Below, piece after piece: positions 10,215 to 18,340 of a stretch of DNA of 64,000 nucleotides (the stretch's first letter is position 1; the number at the start of each line of letters is the position of its first letter). The stretch lies in the NCBI RefSeq assembly GCF_000368625.1, contig NZ_KB849574.1, forward strand, positions 434,001-498,000, in the 5' to 3' direction. The translations under genes were made by a program, and so were the position numbers. The DNA comes from Acinetobacter schindleri CIP 107287 (GTDB lineage Bacteria; Pseudomonadota; Gammaproteobacteria; Pseudomonadales; Moraxellaceae). The notes under the pieces were generated by a model that had not been told where the DNA came from, did not search any database, and saw only the letters and a program-made list of their open reading frames with translations.

Positions 10215-11677
10215 CGCCCAGCTTAGTGCATGAATTAAGAAAAATGCCTCGTGAAACTACTTGGTTAGAATTTAAAGAAAATATTTCTGAACCCGAACGA
10301 ATTGGCAAATATATTTCCGCATTATCTAACTCTGCTACATTAGCAAACAAAAGTAATGGTTATTTAATTTGGGGGATTAATGATGAAACTCACGATGTAG
10401 TCGGTACCTCATTTCAACCTCATCTTGCCAAAAAGGGTAATCAAGATTTAGAAAGTTGGCTTATGCAACAATGCAGCCCTAAAATCTATTTTAAATTTTA
10501 TGAGGTAAAAATTTCTGTTGCATATGAAGATGTTTTTATTGAAAAAAATGTAGTGATTTTAGAAATTCCTCAAGCACAAAATCAACCAACATCTTTTAAT
10601 GGTCAACAATACATCCGTATTTCATCGAATGTTAAACAATTAGATCAATTCCCCGAACATGAAAAAAACCTATGGTTATGTTTTGACAAGACACCTTTTG
10701 AACAACAAATTGCCGCTCACAATCTAACCCCTTTAGAATTATTTAGTTTGATTGATTATGCGGGCTTTTTTGATTTAATTTCATTTCCATTACCTACTAA
10801 CCACGCCAGTATTTTAAGTCACTTAGAATCAGAAGGTTTAATTGTTAAAAATGAAAGTGGAAATTGGGATATTAAAAATTTGGGAGTAATCTTATTTGCA
10901 AAGTCCTTAAATAAATTCTCTCATTTAAAAAGGAAAGCTATCCGAGTTATACAATATGAAGGAAATAATCGTATTCGAACAATTAAAGAACAAAGCGGTG
11001 ATAAGGGATACGCAATAGGCTTTGAAGGTTTAATTTCATATGTTGATAATCTTTTACCTAAAAATGAAGTTATAGGAAAAGCATTAAGGCGAGACGTCAG
11101 TATGTACCCTGAGCTATCAATTCGAGAGCTAATCGCTAATGCAATCATTCATCAAGACTTTACTATTCCTGGCATGGGTACAACTATTGAAATTTTTGCA
11201 GACCGTATTGAAATAACTAACCCAGGAAATCCTCTTGTTAATATTGATCGCTTACTAGACAGCCCTCCACAATCTAGAAATGAAAGTATTGCATCATTAA
11301 TGAGAAGAATTGGTATTTGTGAAGAACGAGGGAGTGGTATAGATAAAGTAGTCCATGAAACTGAATTTTTTCAACTTCCTCCTCCACTTTTTGAGAATTT
11401 TGACAATGCAACTCGAATTGTTCTGTTTGCACATAAAGAATTTAAAGAAATGGATACTCAAGAGAAAATTCGTGCTTGCTATCTACATGCATGTCTAAAA
11501 TACGTTCAAAGAGATTACTTAACTAATGCTAGCTTACGTGAGCGATTTAAAATTGAAGCTCAAAATAGTGCTATAGCTTCTAGAATAATAAAAGACACTT
11601 TAGATTTAGGTTTAATAAAACCTTTTGATCCAGAACAAGGACGAAAACATGCACGATACATTCCTCATTGGGCATGA
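10208..11677 (+). CDS. AlbA_2 (Schlafen-like) domain ATP-binding protein, N-terminus probably altered
   Basis: The N-terminal AlbA_2 domain (about residues 15-140) shows T-x-W-L-E-F-K-E-N and Y-L-I-W-G-I-N-D-E-T-H. A GHKL-like ATP-binding region follows (E-L-I-A-N-A-I-I-H-Q-D near 307 and E-R-G-S-G-I-D-K-V near 373), and then a C-terminal winged-helix-like tail. Such proteins are usually annotated as putative transcriptional regulators or DNA-binding ATPases, and some relatives sit in defence islands; the role here is unknown. The frame opens at TTG 10208 inside the IS30 right end, with no ribosome site, so the native start was probably removed by the insertion. ATG 10244 is an alternative. 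The gene is much more AT-rich than fadBA, suggesting transfer. Confidence 0.75.
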   Translation: MNSPSLVHELRKMPRETTWLEFKENISEPERIGKYISALSNSATLANKSNGYLIWGINDETHDVVGTSFQPHLAKKGNQDLESWLMQQCSPKIYFKFYEVKISVAYEDVFIEKNVVILEIPQAQNQPTSFNGQQYIRISSNVKQLDQFPEHEKNLWLCFDKTPFEQQIAAHNLTPLELFSLIDYAGFFDLISFPLPTNHASILSHLESEGLIVKNESGNWDIKNLGVILFAKSLNKFSHLKRKAIRVIQYEGNNRIRTIKEQSGDKGYAIGFEGLISYVDNLLPKNEVIGKALRRDVSMYPELSIRELIANAIIHQDFTIPGMGTTIEIFADRIEITNPGNPLVNIDRLLDSPPQSRNESIASLMRRIGICEERGSGIDKVVHETEFFQLPPPLFENFDNATRIVLFAHKEFKEMDTQEKIRACYLHACLKYVQRDYLTNASLRERFKIEAQNSAIASRIIKDTLDLGLIKPFDPEQGRKHARYIPHWA

Positions 11678-12026
11678 TTTATTTACTAAAAATTCTGATT
11701 CTTTATTGATAAAAATCAGTAAAAAACCATTAATTAATTTTTTTACTAATATAAATCAATATGTTGCTTTTTGATGGTTATTTGATAGAAGCCCTAAAAT
11801 CTCTTTTATTGAGTAAGCTGTAAATCTCCTGCTTATTTATAAAAATATCTTGTTTTTCTGATAGATACTTTTTGATGGTTATTTGATTTTCATTACTTCC
11901 ATCTAATGTTACATCTTTGTAAAATTAGTGTATTTTTCAACCATTAAAACCTTAAATATGAATCACTTAAATTCTTATAAATGTATGATCAAGCCTCTTT
12001 TTTTCATACTTCCTTAAGGGGTTTAT
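11678..12026. other. AT-rich gap with two 20-bp direct repeats
   Basis: No gene is seen in these 349 bp. The sequence is very AT-rich and carries two identical 20-bp copies starting CTTTTTGATGG (11767-11786 and 11868-11887). The promoter of the next gene must lie near its right end; the ribosome site for that gene is AAGGGG at about 12014. Confidence 0.6.
11767..11887. repeat. Pair of 20-bp direct repeats, 101 bp apart
   Basis: CTTTTTGATGGTTATTTGAT occurs at 11767-11786 and again at 11868-11887 without a mismatch. It lies just behind the AlbA_2 gene, at the right edge of the AT-rich patch. It could be a scar of a past insertion or a protein site. Confidence 0.8.
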
Positions 12027-12470
12027 ATGAACACGCTTAAAACAGTGATCGCGACTGCAATCGTAGCAACTTCCGCATCTGCAATGGCAGCCGAAGCACC
12101 TGCAACAGCTCAAGCAGCAGTTCAAACTGTTGCTCAACAAGCAGCTGCACCTGCTCAAGCGAAAGTTGAAGCGGCTCAAGCGACTGCAACGAATGCAAAA
12201 CAAGCAGCAGAAACAAAAGTTGAATCAGTAAAAACTGAAAATGCGGTAAAAGCAGATACAGCAAAAGCAGCAGCTGAAGACAAAGTTGCAGCAGTAAAAA
12301 CAGAAGCTGTCGTAAAAACTACAGAAGCAAAAGAAACTGCAATGGCTAACGCAGCAGAAGTAAAAACTGAAGCAGCTCAACAAGTAGAAGCTGCAAAAGC
12401 TGCACCTGCTGAAGCAGCAGTAAAAGCTGAGAAAAAAGGCTGGTTCTCTTGGTTTAAAAAAGCAGCTTAA
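12027..12470 (+). CDS. Exported Ala/Lys/Glu-rich helical protein
   Basis: This 147-residue protein starts with a signal peptide (M-N-T-L-K-T-V-I-A-T-A-I-V-A, ending near A-M-A-A-E). The mature part is built from Ala, Lys, Glu, Val and Thr in an imperfect 11-residue-like rhythm (A-E-x-K-V-A-A-V-K-T-E), predicted to be one long amphipathic helix. It closes with K-K-G-W-F-S-W-F-K-K-A-A, an aromatic basic patch that could touch membrane or wall. The composition recalls LEA-like or apolipoprotein-like helical proteins; I do not recognise a named family. An AAGGGG ribosome site and a good terminator flank it, so it is a single-gene unit. Confidence 0.8.
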   Translation: MNTLKTVIATAIVATSASAMAAEAPATAQAAVQTVAQQAAAPAQAKVEAAQATATNAKQAAETKVESVKTENAVKADTAKAAAEDKVAAVKTEAVVKTTEAKETAMANAAEVKTEAAQQVEAAKAAPAEAAVKAEKKGWFSWFKKAA

Positions 12471-12488
12471 TCCTGCGATTTAAACTGC

Positions 12489-12516
12489 AAAGGGATGTCA
12501 TCTGACATCCCTTTTT
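12489..12516 (+). terminator. Intrinsic terminator
   Basis: AAAGGGATGTCA and TGACATCCCTTT form a 12-bp stem with a two-base gap, followed by T bases, right after the Ala-rich gene. Confidence 0.9.
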
Positions 12517-12584
12517 ATTACCTTCTATTTTTAAATACGGCCTGCGACTAAGTAATCAGCCTGTATTTTCAAATATTAAAAAAA

Positions 12585-13457
12585 TTAAGCTGAGACCTTC
12601 TGCGCCAGCATCGTGGCAAAATGTTGTTTGATCCGGTTACCCTGCTCATCCCTGCGATATAGCTCACCAATATTCTCATTGTATTTAATCAGCTTCCAGT
12701 CTTTATAAAAGGCACTTAATTCACCTTGCTTAAAGGCAAAAGGAAAATCTGGCTGGGCTGGAATGTCATCAGTATCCATGGCACAGACAATCAGGTTATA
12801 ACCATTGATTTTGGTCGCCTGCTGCATTTGAGTAATCAGTGCTGGAACAGTCTTGGCTTGCAGGAACATCATCACCACAGTGCAGCAGATAAAATCATAA
12901 CTGCCAGAAATGCTTGGATTTGCATTCAAATCCCGCTGTGCAATATGAATCTGCTGAATATCTTCAGCATCAACAATTTGCTGAAATTTTTCCAGACTCT
13001 GGGAGTTCACATCCCAGGCATCAACCTCATAGCCCATCTGGTTTAAATACAACGAATTCCGTCCTTCTCCGCAGCCGACATCTAATGCACGACCACCCGT
13101 TAAATAAGGCGTAGCAGCCATAATTTCAGAATGTGTTGGAGAAATCGCATATTTTTTATGAAAATAATCTTGTGGGGCGCAATAGAATTTTAACTGGCAT
13201 TCCACATCTGCACTGGCAGAGACAATCTGATGCCAGCGCTGCGGTTCAATCAATGGTGGTTGCTGCTCAGGTGTAAAAACATGAGTAGATTGCACCTCTC
13301 CGCTTTCATCAACCAAGGCAAAAATCAGCTCACCTTTTAAGACTGTCAGTTTGGCCCAAGTACCCGCCTTGGTATTATGCGGACGCTGAAAGCCCTGAGG
13401 AATCTGCTCCTGTGTCCAGACCGGCATTTCCTTATAACAAACTAAGTCCTGAGTCAT
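12585..13457 (-). CDS. tehB: TehB-type SAM-dependent methyltransferase with N-terminal DUF1971 domain
   Basis: The protein has a small cupin-like DUF1971 domain (about residues 8-95, with P-V-W-T and R-W-H-Q-I) fused to a class I methyltransferase. The SAM motif A-L-D-V-G-C-G-E-G-R-N-S is at 124-135. TehB methylates tellurite and related oxyanions when overexpressed; the true cellular substrate is not settled. The frame is open to 13493, but AGGAG lies nine bases before ATG 13457, which gives 290 residues and starts at M-T-Q-D-L. It is a single gene, with no tehA next to it. Confidence 0.85.
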   Translation of the reverse strand: MTQDLVCYKEMPVWTQEQIPQGFQRPHNTKAGTWAKLTVLKGELIFALVDESGEVQSTHVFTPEQQPPLIEPQRWHQIVSASADVECQLKFYCAPQDYFHKKYAISPTHSEIMAATPYLTGGRALDVGCGEGRNSLYLNQMGYEVDAWDVNSQSLEKFQQIVDAEDIQQIHIAQRDLNANPSISGSYDFICCTVVMMFLQAKTVPALITQMQQATKINGYNLIVCAMDTDDIPAQPDFPFAFKQGELSAFYKDWKLIKYNENIGELYRRDEQGNRIKQHFATMLAQKVSA

Positions 13458-13577
13458 GCAGCATTGCTCCTGTTCTCGCACCATTTTATTCAACTGATAA
13501 TTTCCTGTTTATCTATAGCATGCTTCTGTTTTTGGCACCATGCTCAGGATGATTTATAGCTAAATGACGCTTTCAGG

Positions 13578-14327
13578 CTACAAAGCTTCTTCGACAATTT
13601 TCTGATTTTTGGTCTTAATTTGCTGCATCTGTTTATTCAGGTTTTCAATATCTTTATACAATGCGATAAAGGGCTGCACCGCTTTTTCATCATGGAACAT
13701 AAACATGCGGTTGCGTTTTTCCCATTTATATTTCTTGAGCAAGGCAAATAGCTGATCAGCCTTGGCCAGACTCTGCTTTTCAATTGCAAAGATGGCATAG
13801 GCATCACTTTCCTGCTGGGTTGCTTTCAGGTTCTGTGCCAACTGCTGACGATAACGCTGCTTGATATCGAGTCGCTTGACCTGTTCAATCTGGCTTTCTT
13901 CACGGCGCTGGATGGTCTGCTCATAGTTCTGCACAATCTGATGCACCTGCTTGAGCATGGTCTCAGTTTCTTTATAACCTTGAGCCTGATCTTTCTCCAG
14001 ACGATCAATATCCAGAAAATGCTCCCAGTTCGCTGCTTTCAGATCTCGCAAATACTGATTACGTTCTTCAGCGCGGTCTCGCATCTGTCCCAATACATAT
14101 TCCGCCATGACCGCGTAATCACCATCCAGACGGTCTTCTTCAATGTCTAACTGAATCGGCTTGCTCCAGTCCTGTGCCTGATCAAAGATTTCAGCTGTCT
14201 TTTCATTCAGAACAGTTTCATATTCGATCAGCTCGGCTTCTTCCTGCTGTTGCGCAGTGTATTGATAAAATAGCCATGCAAAGACAATAAGTGTCGCACC
14301 AGCCAGGACTATAAAGACACGCGGCAT
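13578..14327 (-). CDS. Membrane-anchored coiled-coil protein of unknown function
   Basis: One N-terminal transmembrane helix (about residues 4-22) is followed by a long, charged, coiled-coil-forming region rich in Gln, Glu and Lys, up to the C-terminus. No catalytic motif is seen. The topology suggests a short cytoplasmic end and a periplasmic helical domain. I chose ATG 14327 because GGGGAG is seven bases upstream; ATG 14333 is only one base from it. I do not recognise the family, and a role in envelope structure is only a guess. Confidence 0.65.
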   Translation of the reverse strand: MPRVFIVLAGATLIVFAWLFYQYTAQQQEEAELIEYETVLNEKTAEIFDQAQDWSKPIQLDIEEDRLDGDYAVMAEYVLGQMRDRAEERNQYLRDLKAANWEHFLDIDRLEKDQAQGYKETETMLKQVHQIVQNYEQTIQRREESQIEQVKRLDIKQRYRQQLAQNLKATQQESDAYAIFAIEKQSLAKADQLFALLKKYKWEKRNRMFMFHDEKAVQPFIALYKDIENLNKQMQQIKTKNQKIVEEAL

Positions 14328-14502
14328 GCACATGCTCCCCTGCTGCAAGTTATGTATAGGTTTCCTTTTAACCAATATGCTGATTTTTTAAACATAAATC
14401 AATTGTTCTATACAAAAACCCTATGCAGGGACATAGTTCATCCTAAGAGGAAATTTCACTGAAATTCCTTTTTTAAGCCAGCTCTGAATCGTTTAATCCT
14501 GC

Positions 14503-15006
14503 CTAGCAACCGTTGGTAGCACACCATTCATTAATCAGCGTTCGGTCAACATTATTCGGATTAAACTGTTCCCGAGCCGCCTGAACTGAAGTGGCATTGC
14601 GGTTGATACCAAATGGCACCAGCATCAGATAAATACCGTCACGTGGATCAGGAGAACGCAAACCATCGGCAATGGCCTGCACATACTGTTGCAGCCCTGG
14701 TGGCAGGTTATCCAGTCGTGCCGGATTGGTGGTAGGCAGAATCTCGATATCACCCGCGAAGTCAGCATTAACCGTATAGTCTTGCAGTTCGCGTTCAATC
14801 TTCATCATTCGCATCTTTAAGGCCTGTTTCTGGCTGGATTGTTCTTGCAAGGGAAGCATGAACTCGGTTTCTTCACGCAGTTCACGATCGGCCATCACAG
14901 TCAGTGTCGGCAAGGTGATGGAATCTGGTGCAGCATGTGCATTAACCAGACGCAGTGCAGTAAACAGACTCAGTAACATCAGAAAAGTTGTGTCGAGGGG
15001 ACGCAT
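14503..15006 (-). CDS. Small exported protein with TonB-box-like motif (paralogue 1)
   Basis: This 167-residue protein has a signal peptide (to about A-H-A at 25) and then S-I-T-L-P-T-L-T-V-M-A-D-R-E-L, which looks like the TonB box found at the start of TonB-dependent receptors, but no beta-barrel follows. The C-terminal part (G-L-Q-Q-Y-V-Q-A-I-A-D-G-L and F-G-I-N-R-N) is shared with the next gene upstream, so the two are tandem paralogues. Cys residues sit at the extreme C-terminus (W-C-A-T-N-G-C). GGAGG precedes the ATG by eight bases. The function is not known. Confidence 0.7.
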   Translation of the reverse strand: MRPLDTTFLMLLSLFTALRLVNAHAAPDSITLPTLTVMADRELREETEFMLPLQEQSSQKQALKMRMMKIERELQDYTVNADFAGDIEILPTTNPARLDNLPPGLQQYVQAIADGLRSPDPRDGIYLMLVPFGINRNATSVQAAREQFNPNNVDRTLINEWCATNGC

Positions 15007-15083
15007 AAGGAAAACCTCCGCATCGTCATTTCAGTGGGAGAAACCTTATTCTTGCTTGAACTTATGTAAAGGTGCTGAGTATT

Positions 15084-15095
15084 ACTGTGAGCGTC
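15084..15095. repeat. 12-bp repeat upstream of paralogue 1, inverted copy at 15937-15948
   Basis: ACTGTGAGCGTC occurs here and in inverted form at 15937-15948, upstream of the second paralogue. The two copies bracket the gene pair. It may be a shared regulatory site or chance. Confidence 0.3.
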
Positions 15096-15196
15096 GATAG
15101 ACGGTTAATACCGTATGATTACTGGTGTTCGATGTAAACGGTTTTTATGCAGATTGCTTTTGCATAAAAGATAAATCTCTCGCAAATTCCAGATAT

Positions 15197-15225
15197 AAAA
15201 AATCCCCGACTGACGAGGATTCAAA
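15197..15225 (-). terminator. Intrinsic terminator of paralogue 2
   Basis: Read on the minus strand, AATCCTCG and CGGGGATT pair around a short loop and are followed by six T. It separates the two paralogous genes, so each is its own unit. Confidence 0.7.
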
Positions 15226-15254
15226 GACTTAGGACTAGACTGATTGCTTCCAGC

Positions 15255-15773
15255 TTAAGGGATAACAGGGGAAAGTTTATTGAAATAATCCTGCATACCG
15301 AGTTTGATCGTGCTCGGATTAATTTGCAGTTGAAAACGATATTCGGCAGATTGGCTATTGCTACGATCAATCCCCAGCGGCTGTAGCATGATATTTAAAC
15401 CCTGAGTTGGATCACTGGATTGCAGGCCTTGGGCAATACTCATGACATATTGCTGCAGCATTGGAGAAACCGAACTAAAGTCAGGCTGGCTCTGCGGCTG
15501 AAAATCCAGATTTTCGACCACCTGTGCATTCAGTACAAAATTCTGGGCTTCCTTGGAACTGCGCATCACCTGATGCTGTAAGGCACGCTGAGTCTTTTCT
15601 TCCTGGACAAAAGGAACATAACCAGTTTCATTGCTCAGTTCAGGTTCCGCCATCACGGTCAAGGTCGGCAGCGTTACCGCTACTTTATCATCGTCAGCTA
15701 GTGCTCCCATGCTGAATGCGCTCAGCATGATTCCAAATGCAGACCAAAATGCAGAAATTGTCATAATATTCAT
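15255..15773 (-). CDS. Small exported protein with TonB-box-like motif (paralogue 2)
   Basis: The protein has 172 residues from ATG 15773, which follows a GGGGG motif; an upstream start at 15803 is possible. A signal peptide (to about G-A-L-A at 26) is followed by V-T-L-P-T-L-T-V-M-A-E-P-E-L, nearly identical to the motif in the downstream paralogue. The C-terminal half shares L-Q-Q-Y-V-x-x-I-A-x-G-L-x-S-x-D-P and P-x-G-I-x-R. The middle regions differ, showing old divergence with two conserved blocks. No receptor barrel and no enzyme motif are present. A role at the periplasmic face, perhaps touching TonB, is an inference only. Confidence 0.7.
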   Translation of the reverse strand: MNIMTISAFWSAFGIMLSAFSMGALADDDKVAVTLPTLTVMAEPELSNETGYVPFVQEEKTQRALQHQVMRSSKEAQNFVLNAQVVENLDFQPQSQPDFSSVSPMLQQYVMSIAQGLQSSDPTQGLNIMLQPLGIDRSNSQSAEYRFQLQINPSTIKLGMQDYFNKLSPVIP

Positions 15774-16004
15774 TGTCTTGCCCCCTGATTCTCTATCACC
15801 CAAGTTGTATAACTGCAGAGGTCATAAACTGCTTTTAATATTCTTATCTATTAGATTACATGGATTATTTGGACAACTCATGCCTGCTCGGATGAATGGC
15901 ATCTCAGGAAAATGATCTCGAAACCTAAAAGCGTATGACGCTCACAGTTTCAAAGCCGAGTAATCAAGAAAGATTATTTTCTGTTGAATGACAAAATGAC
16001 AAAC

Positions 16005-16037
16005 GAAAAAAACCTCAAACATGGTTTGAGGTTTTTT
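16005..16037 (-). terminator. Terminator after tRNA-Phe copy 1
   Basis: On the minus strand AAAAAACCTCAAAC and GTTTGAGGTTTTTTT form a stem directly after the tRNA. Confidence 0.85.
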
Positions 16038-16042
16038 GAATA

Positions 16043-16118
16043 TGGTGGCGAGACCCAGGATCGAACTGGGGACACACGGATTTTCAATCCGTTGCTCTAC
16101 CTACTGAGCTATCACGCC
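16043..16118 (-). tRNA. tRNA-Phe (GAA), copy 1
   Basis: The minus strand folds into a standard cloverleaf of 76 nt with CCA encoded. The anticodon loop T-T-G-A-A-A-A gives anticodon GAA, and the T loop is T-T-C-G-A-T-C. The acceptor stem has a U-U opposition at positions 5-68. It is identical to the copy at 16254-16329. Confidence 0.95.
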
Positions 16119-16196
16119 GATGCGGTGTATTAAGCCGTATCTGTACACATTAGTCAATCGAAATTAGAAAAAAAATGATTGAATGTGTAAAATTTG

Positions 16197-16228
16197 ACCC
16201 AAAAAAAATCCCTGATGGGATCAGGGAT
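16197..16228 (-). terminator. Terminator after tRNA-Phe copy 2
   Basis: On the minus strand AATCCCTGAT and ATCAGGGATT pair around a short loop and lead into a run of eight T. It lies between the two tRNA genes, so each has its own terminator. Confidence 0.9.
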
Positions 16229-16253
16229 TGAAAACTTTAAATCGTTTTGAATA

Positions 16254-16329
16254 TGGTGGCGAGACCCAGGATCGAACTGGGGACACACGGATTTTCAATC
16301 CGTTGCTCTACCTACTGAGCTATCACGCC
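16254..16329 (-). tRNA. tRNA-Phe (GAA), copy 2
   Basis: This is identical over 76 nt to copy 1, including the U-U opposition in the acceptor stem and the encoded CCA. About ten flanking bases on each side are also similar, which points to a tandem duplication. Confidence 0.95.
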
Positions 16330-16483
16330 GATGACGCGTATTAAACCGTTTCAGCCCAATGCCGTCAAGCATGAAAAGTATAATTTTTATCAATCGTCTA
16401 CTTTTGCAGCAGATTTAATTATCACTTGCTTAATTTTTAATTAAAACGGCCTAAATTATTCATTTTCGGTCAAAAATTTGCAT

Positions 16484-16506
16484 AAAAAAGCAGCCCTAAG
16501 GCTGCC
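16484..16506 (-). terminator. Terminator of the GNAT gene
   Basis: On the minus strand GGCAGCC and GGGCTGC pair around TTA and are followed by T bases. Confidence 0.75.
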
Positions 16507-16522
16507 TTGATACCGGAAAAGT

Positions 16523-16900
16523 TTAAATTTTTTCGATATGTGCCAGACAACGATGAATCGCGCCACAGCCAGGTTCAAACACCTTCACACCTTTTTCTTC
16601 TTCCATTCGGCAGGCTTCACTAACCAGCCTTTCTGCAACTCCACGTCCACGATTAGCCGGATGTACAACGACATACTCCAGCAGGCGGGTTGCGCCTTGA
16701 CCCGTGCACCAGATCGCACCAATAATACGGGTATTAAATTCTGCAGTATAAAGTACGGTATACTGTTGCAAGTTTTGCTCTAGTTGTTCCATGGCATCGG
16801 CCCCATCACTAAACTCCGGGCTGGTGTCATACAGTCGCTCAAGCTGGCTGCGCACTTCATCATTTTCCAAAGAAGTATAGGCATGTACGGTTATAGGCAT
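16523..16900 (-). CDS. GNAT-fold protein, PanZ-like acetyl-CoA sensor
   Basis: This 125-residue protein is a small GNAT domain. It has a Y-T-A-E-F-N-T-R-I-I-G-A strand pair, then V-V-V-H-P-A-N-R-G-R-G-V-A-E-R-L-V, the acetyl-CoA pyrophosphate loop. The arrangement recalls PanZ (PanM), which binds acetyl-CoA and promotes maturation and feedback control of aspartate decarboxylase PanD in enterobacteria. Many GNAT proteins look similar, so a plain N-acetyltransferase is the alternative. An AGGAGG-like site (read from the opposite strand as CCTCCT) precedes the start. It is divergent from hisB. Confidence 0.65.
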   Translation of the reverse strand: MPITVHAYTSLENDEVRSQLERLYDTSPEFSDGADAMEQLEQNLQQYTVLYTAEFNTRIIGAIWCTGQGATRLLEYVVVHPANRGRGVAERLVSEACRMEEEKGVKVFEPGCGAIHRCLAHIEKI

Positions 16901-16931
16901 TGATAAACCCTCCTGAGCAATCTAATATGCG

Positions 16932-16944
16932 GTGACGTCGTCAC
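16932..16944. promoter_or_regulatory. Short palindrome between the GNAT gene and hisB
   Basis: GTGACG-T-CGTCAC is a perfect 13-bp palindrome in the divergent promoter region. It could be an operator serving either gene. Confidence 0.35.
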
Positions 16945-16996
16945 GGCGAAAATATTTTCTACATCAATCATTTTGACGTATTTGAGGAACGTGTCT

Positions 16997-17590
16997 ATGA
17001 CAGATCGTATCAGTGAAGTGGTAAGAAATACCAACGAAACCAAAATTCGAGTTCGCTTGAATCTCGATGGGTCTGGTCAAGGCACTTTAAATACTGGTAT
17101 TCCATTTTTAGATCATATGATTGATCAAATCAAGCGACATGGTCTGTTTGATATTGATATTCATTGTGACGGCGACCTGGAAATTGACGATCACCATACT
17201 GTAGAAGACTGTGGTATTACCCTGGGTCAAGCCTTTGCACAAGCATTGGGTGACAAGAAAGGTTTACGCCGTTATGGTCACTTCTATGCCCCGCTTGATG
17301 AGTCTTTGAGCCGTGTCGTGGTTGATCTGTCTGGTCGTCCGGGTCTGTTTATGGATATTCCATTTACCCGTGCCATGATTGGCCGTTTTGATGTAGACCT
17401 GTTCTCTGAATTCTTCCAGGGCTTTGTAAATCACTCGCTGATGACTTTACATATTGACAACCTAAAAGGTAAAAACAGTCACCATCAGATTGAAAGCGTA
17501 TTTAAGGCGTTTGCCCGTGCATTGCGTATGGCATGTGAAGTTGATCCACGTGCTGCCAATACTGTTGCTTCAACCAAAGGTACCCTGTAA
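16997..17590 (+). CDS. hisB: Imidazoleglycerol-phosphate dehydratase
   Basis: HisB converts imidazole glycerol phosphate to imidazole acetol phosphate in histidine synthesis. This is the single-domain dehydratase (197 residues) without the phosphatase half found in E. coli. Metal-binding motifs are visible: [20 protein letters not shown] and S-H-H-Q-I-E-S. GAGGAA lies before ATG 16997; the frame is open to 16973. Its stop overlaps the hisH start (TAATG), so the two are translationally coupled. Confidence 0.96.
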   Translation: MTDRISEVVRNTNETKIRVRLNLDGSGQGTLNTGIPFLDHMIDQIKRHGLFDIDIHCDGDLEIDDHHTVEDCGITLGQAFAQALGDKKGLRRYGHFYAPLDESLSRVVVDLSGRPGLFMDIPFTRAMIGRFDVDLFSEFFQGFVNHSLMTLHIDNLKGKNSHHQIESVFKAFARALRMACEVDPRAANTVASTKGTL

Positions 17591-18207
17591 TGACCCGTAT
17601 TGCCCTTCTTGACTATGGCATGGGAAATCTTCACTCCGCTGCCAAAGCATTAGAACATGTCGGTGCTAAAGTAGATGTGACCAATGATCCCAAGCTGATT
17701 GCTCAGGCAGACAAGATTGTTTTCCCGGGTGTAGGCGCAATGCGTGACTGTATGCACGGTATGCATGAAGCGGGTATTGATGATGTGGTACGTCATGCGG
17801 TGTTCAATAAGCCGGTACTGGCAATTTGTGTCGGTATGCAGGCGCTGATGCAACGTTCTGAAGAAAATGGCGGTGCAGATGCACTGGGTATTTTTGAAGG
17901 CGAAGTGAAACGCTTCCCGGATGTGGAAGGTTTAAAAGTACCGCATATGGGCTGGAATCAGGTGCATCAGGCTGATCCAGGTCATCCAATGTGGAAAGAT
18001 ATTGAACAGGATGCACGTTTTTATTTCGTACACAGCTTCTATGTAGAGCCAAAAGATCCAAGCATCGTGGCTGCGACATGCAACTATGGACTGGAATTCT
18101 GTACGGCACTGCATAAAGAAAATCTGTTTGCGACCCAGTTCCACCCGGAAAAAAGCCATACCGCAGGTTTACAACTGCTGAAAAACTTCGTGGAATGGAA
18201 TATCTAA
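17590..18207 (+). CDS. hisH: Imidazole glycerol phosphate synthase, glutaminase subunit
   Basis: HisH releases ammonia from glutamine and passes it to HisF. The catalytic triad of the class I glutaminase is visible as C80 (A-I-C-V-G-M-Q), H185 and E187 (F-H-P-E-K-S-H). The oxyanion motif P-G-V-G is near residue 47. The start overlaps the hisB stop by one base. A terminator follows, so hisBH is a two-gene operon. Its partner hisF is 10 kb away in this window. Confidence 0.96.
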   Translation: MTRIALLDYGMGNLHSAAKALEHVGAKVDVTNDPKLIAQADKIVFPGVGAMRDCMHGMHEAGIDDVVRHAVFNKPVLAICVGMQALMQRSEENGGADALGIFEGEVKRFPDVEGLKVPHMGWNQVHQADPGHPMWKDIEQDARFYFVHSFYVEPKDPSIVAATCNYGLEFCTALHKENLFATQFHPEKSHTAGLQLLKNFVEWNI

Positions 18208-18221
18208 TCCTCTCCATGCTT

Positions 18222-18249
18222 AAAAAACCCGCTTAAAGCGGGTTTTTTA
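18222..18249 (+). terminator. Terminator of hisBH
   Basis: AAAAAACCCGCTT and AGCGGGTTTTTT pair around a short loop, with a T run. Confidence 0.9.
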
Positions 18250-18340
18250 TTGCTCAATATTTAATCTTTTATTTTTTAATAAATTACTATATCATTCATT
18301 TACTTATAAAAATCTTAATGATAAAAACAAGGAAATAACA

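Noticed and set aside
12037..12264. Leu-rich ORF antisense to the Ala/Lys-rich gene
   Set aside because: It arises from reverse reading of GCA/GAA codons; the sense gene has a signal peptide, ribosome site and terminator.
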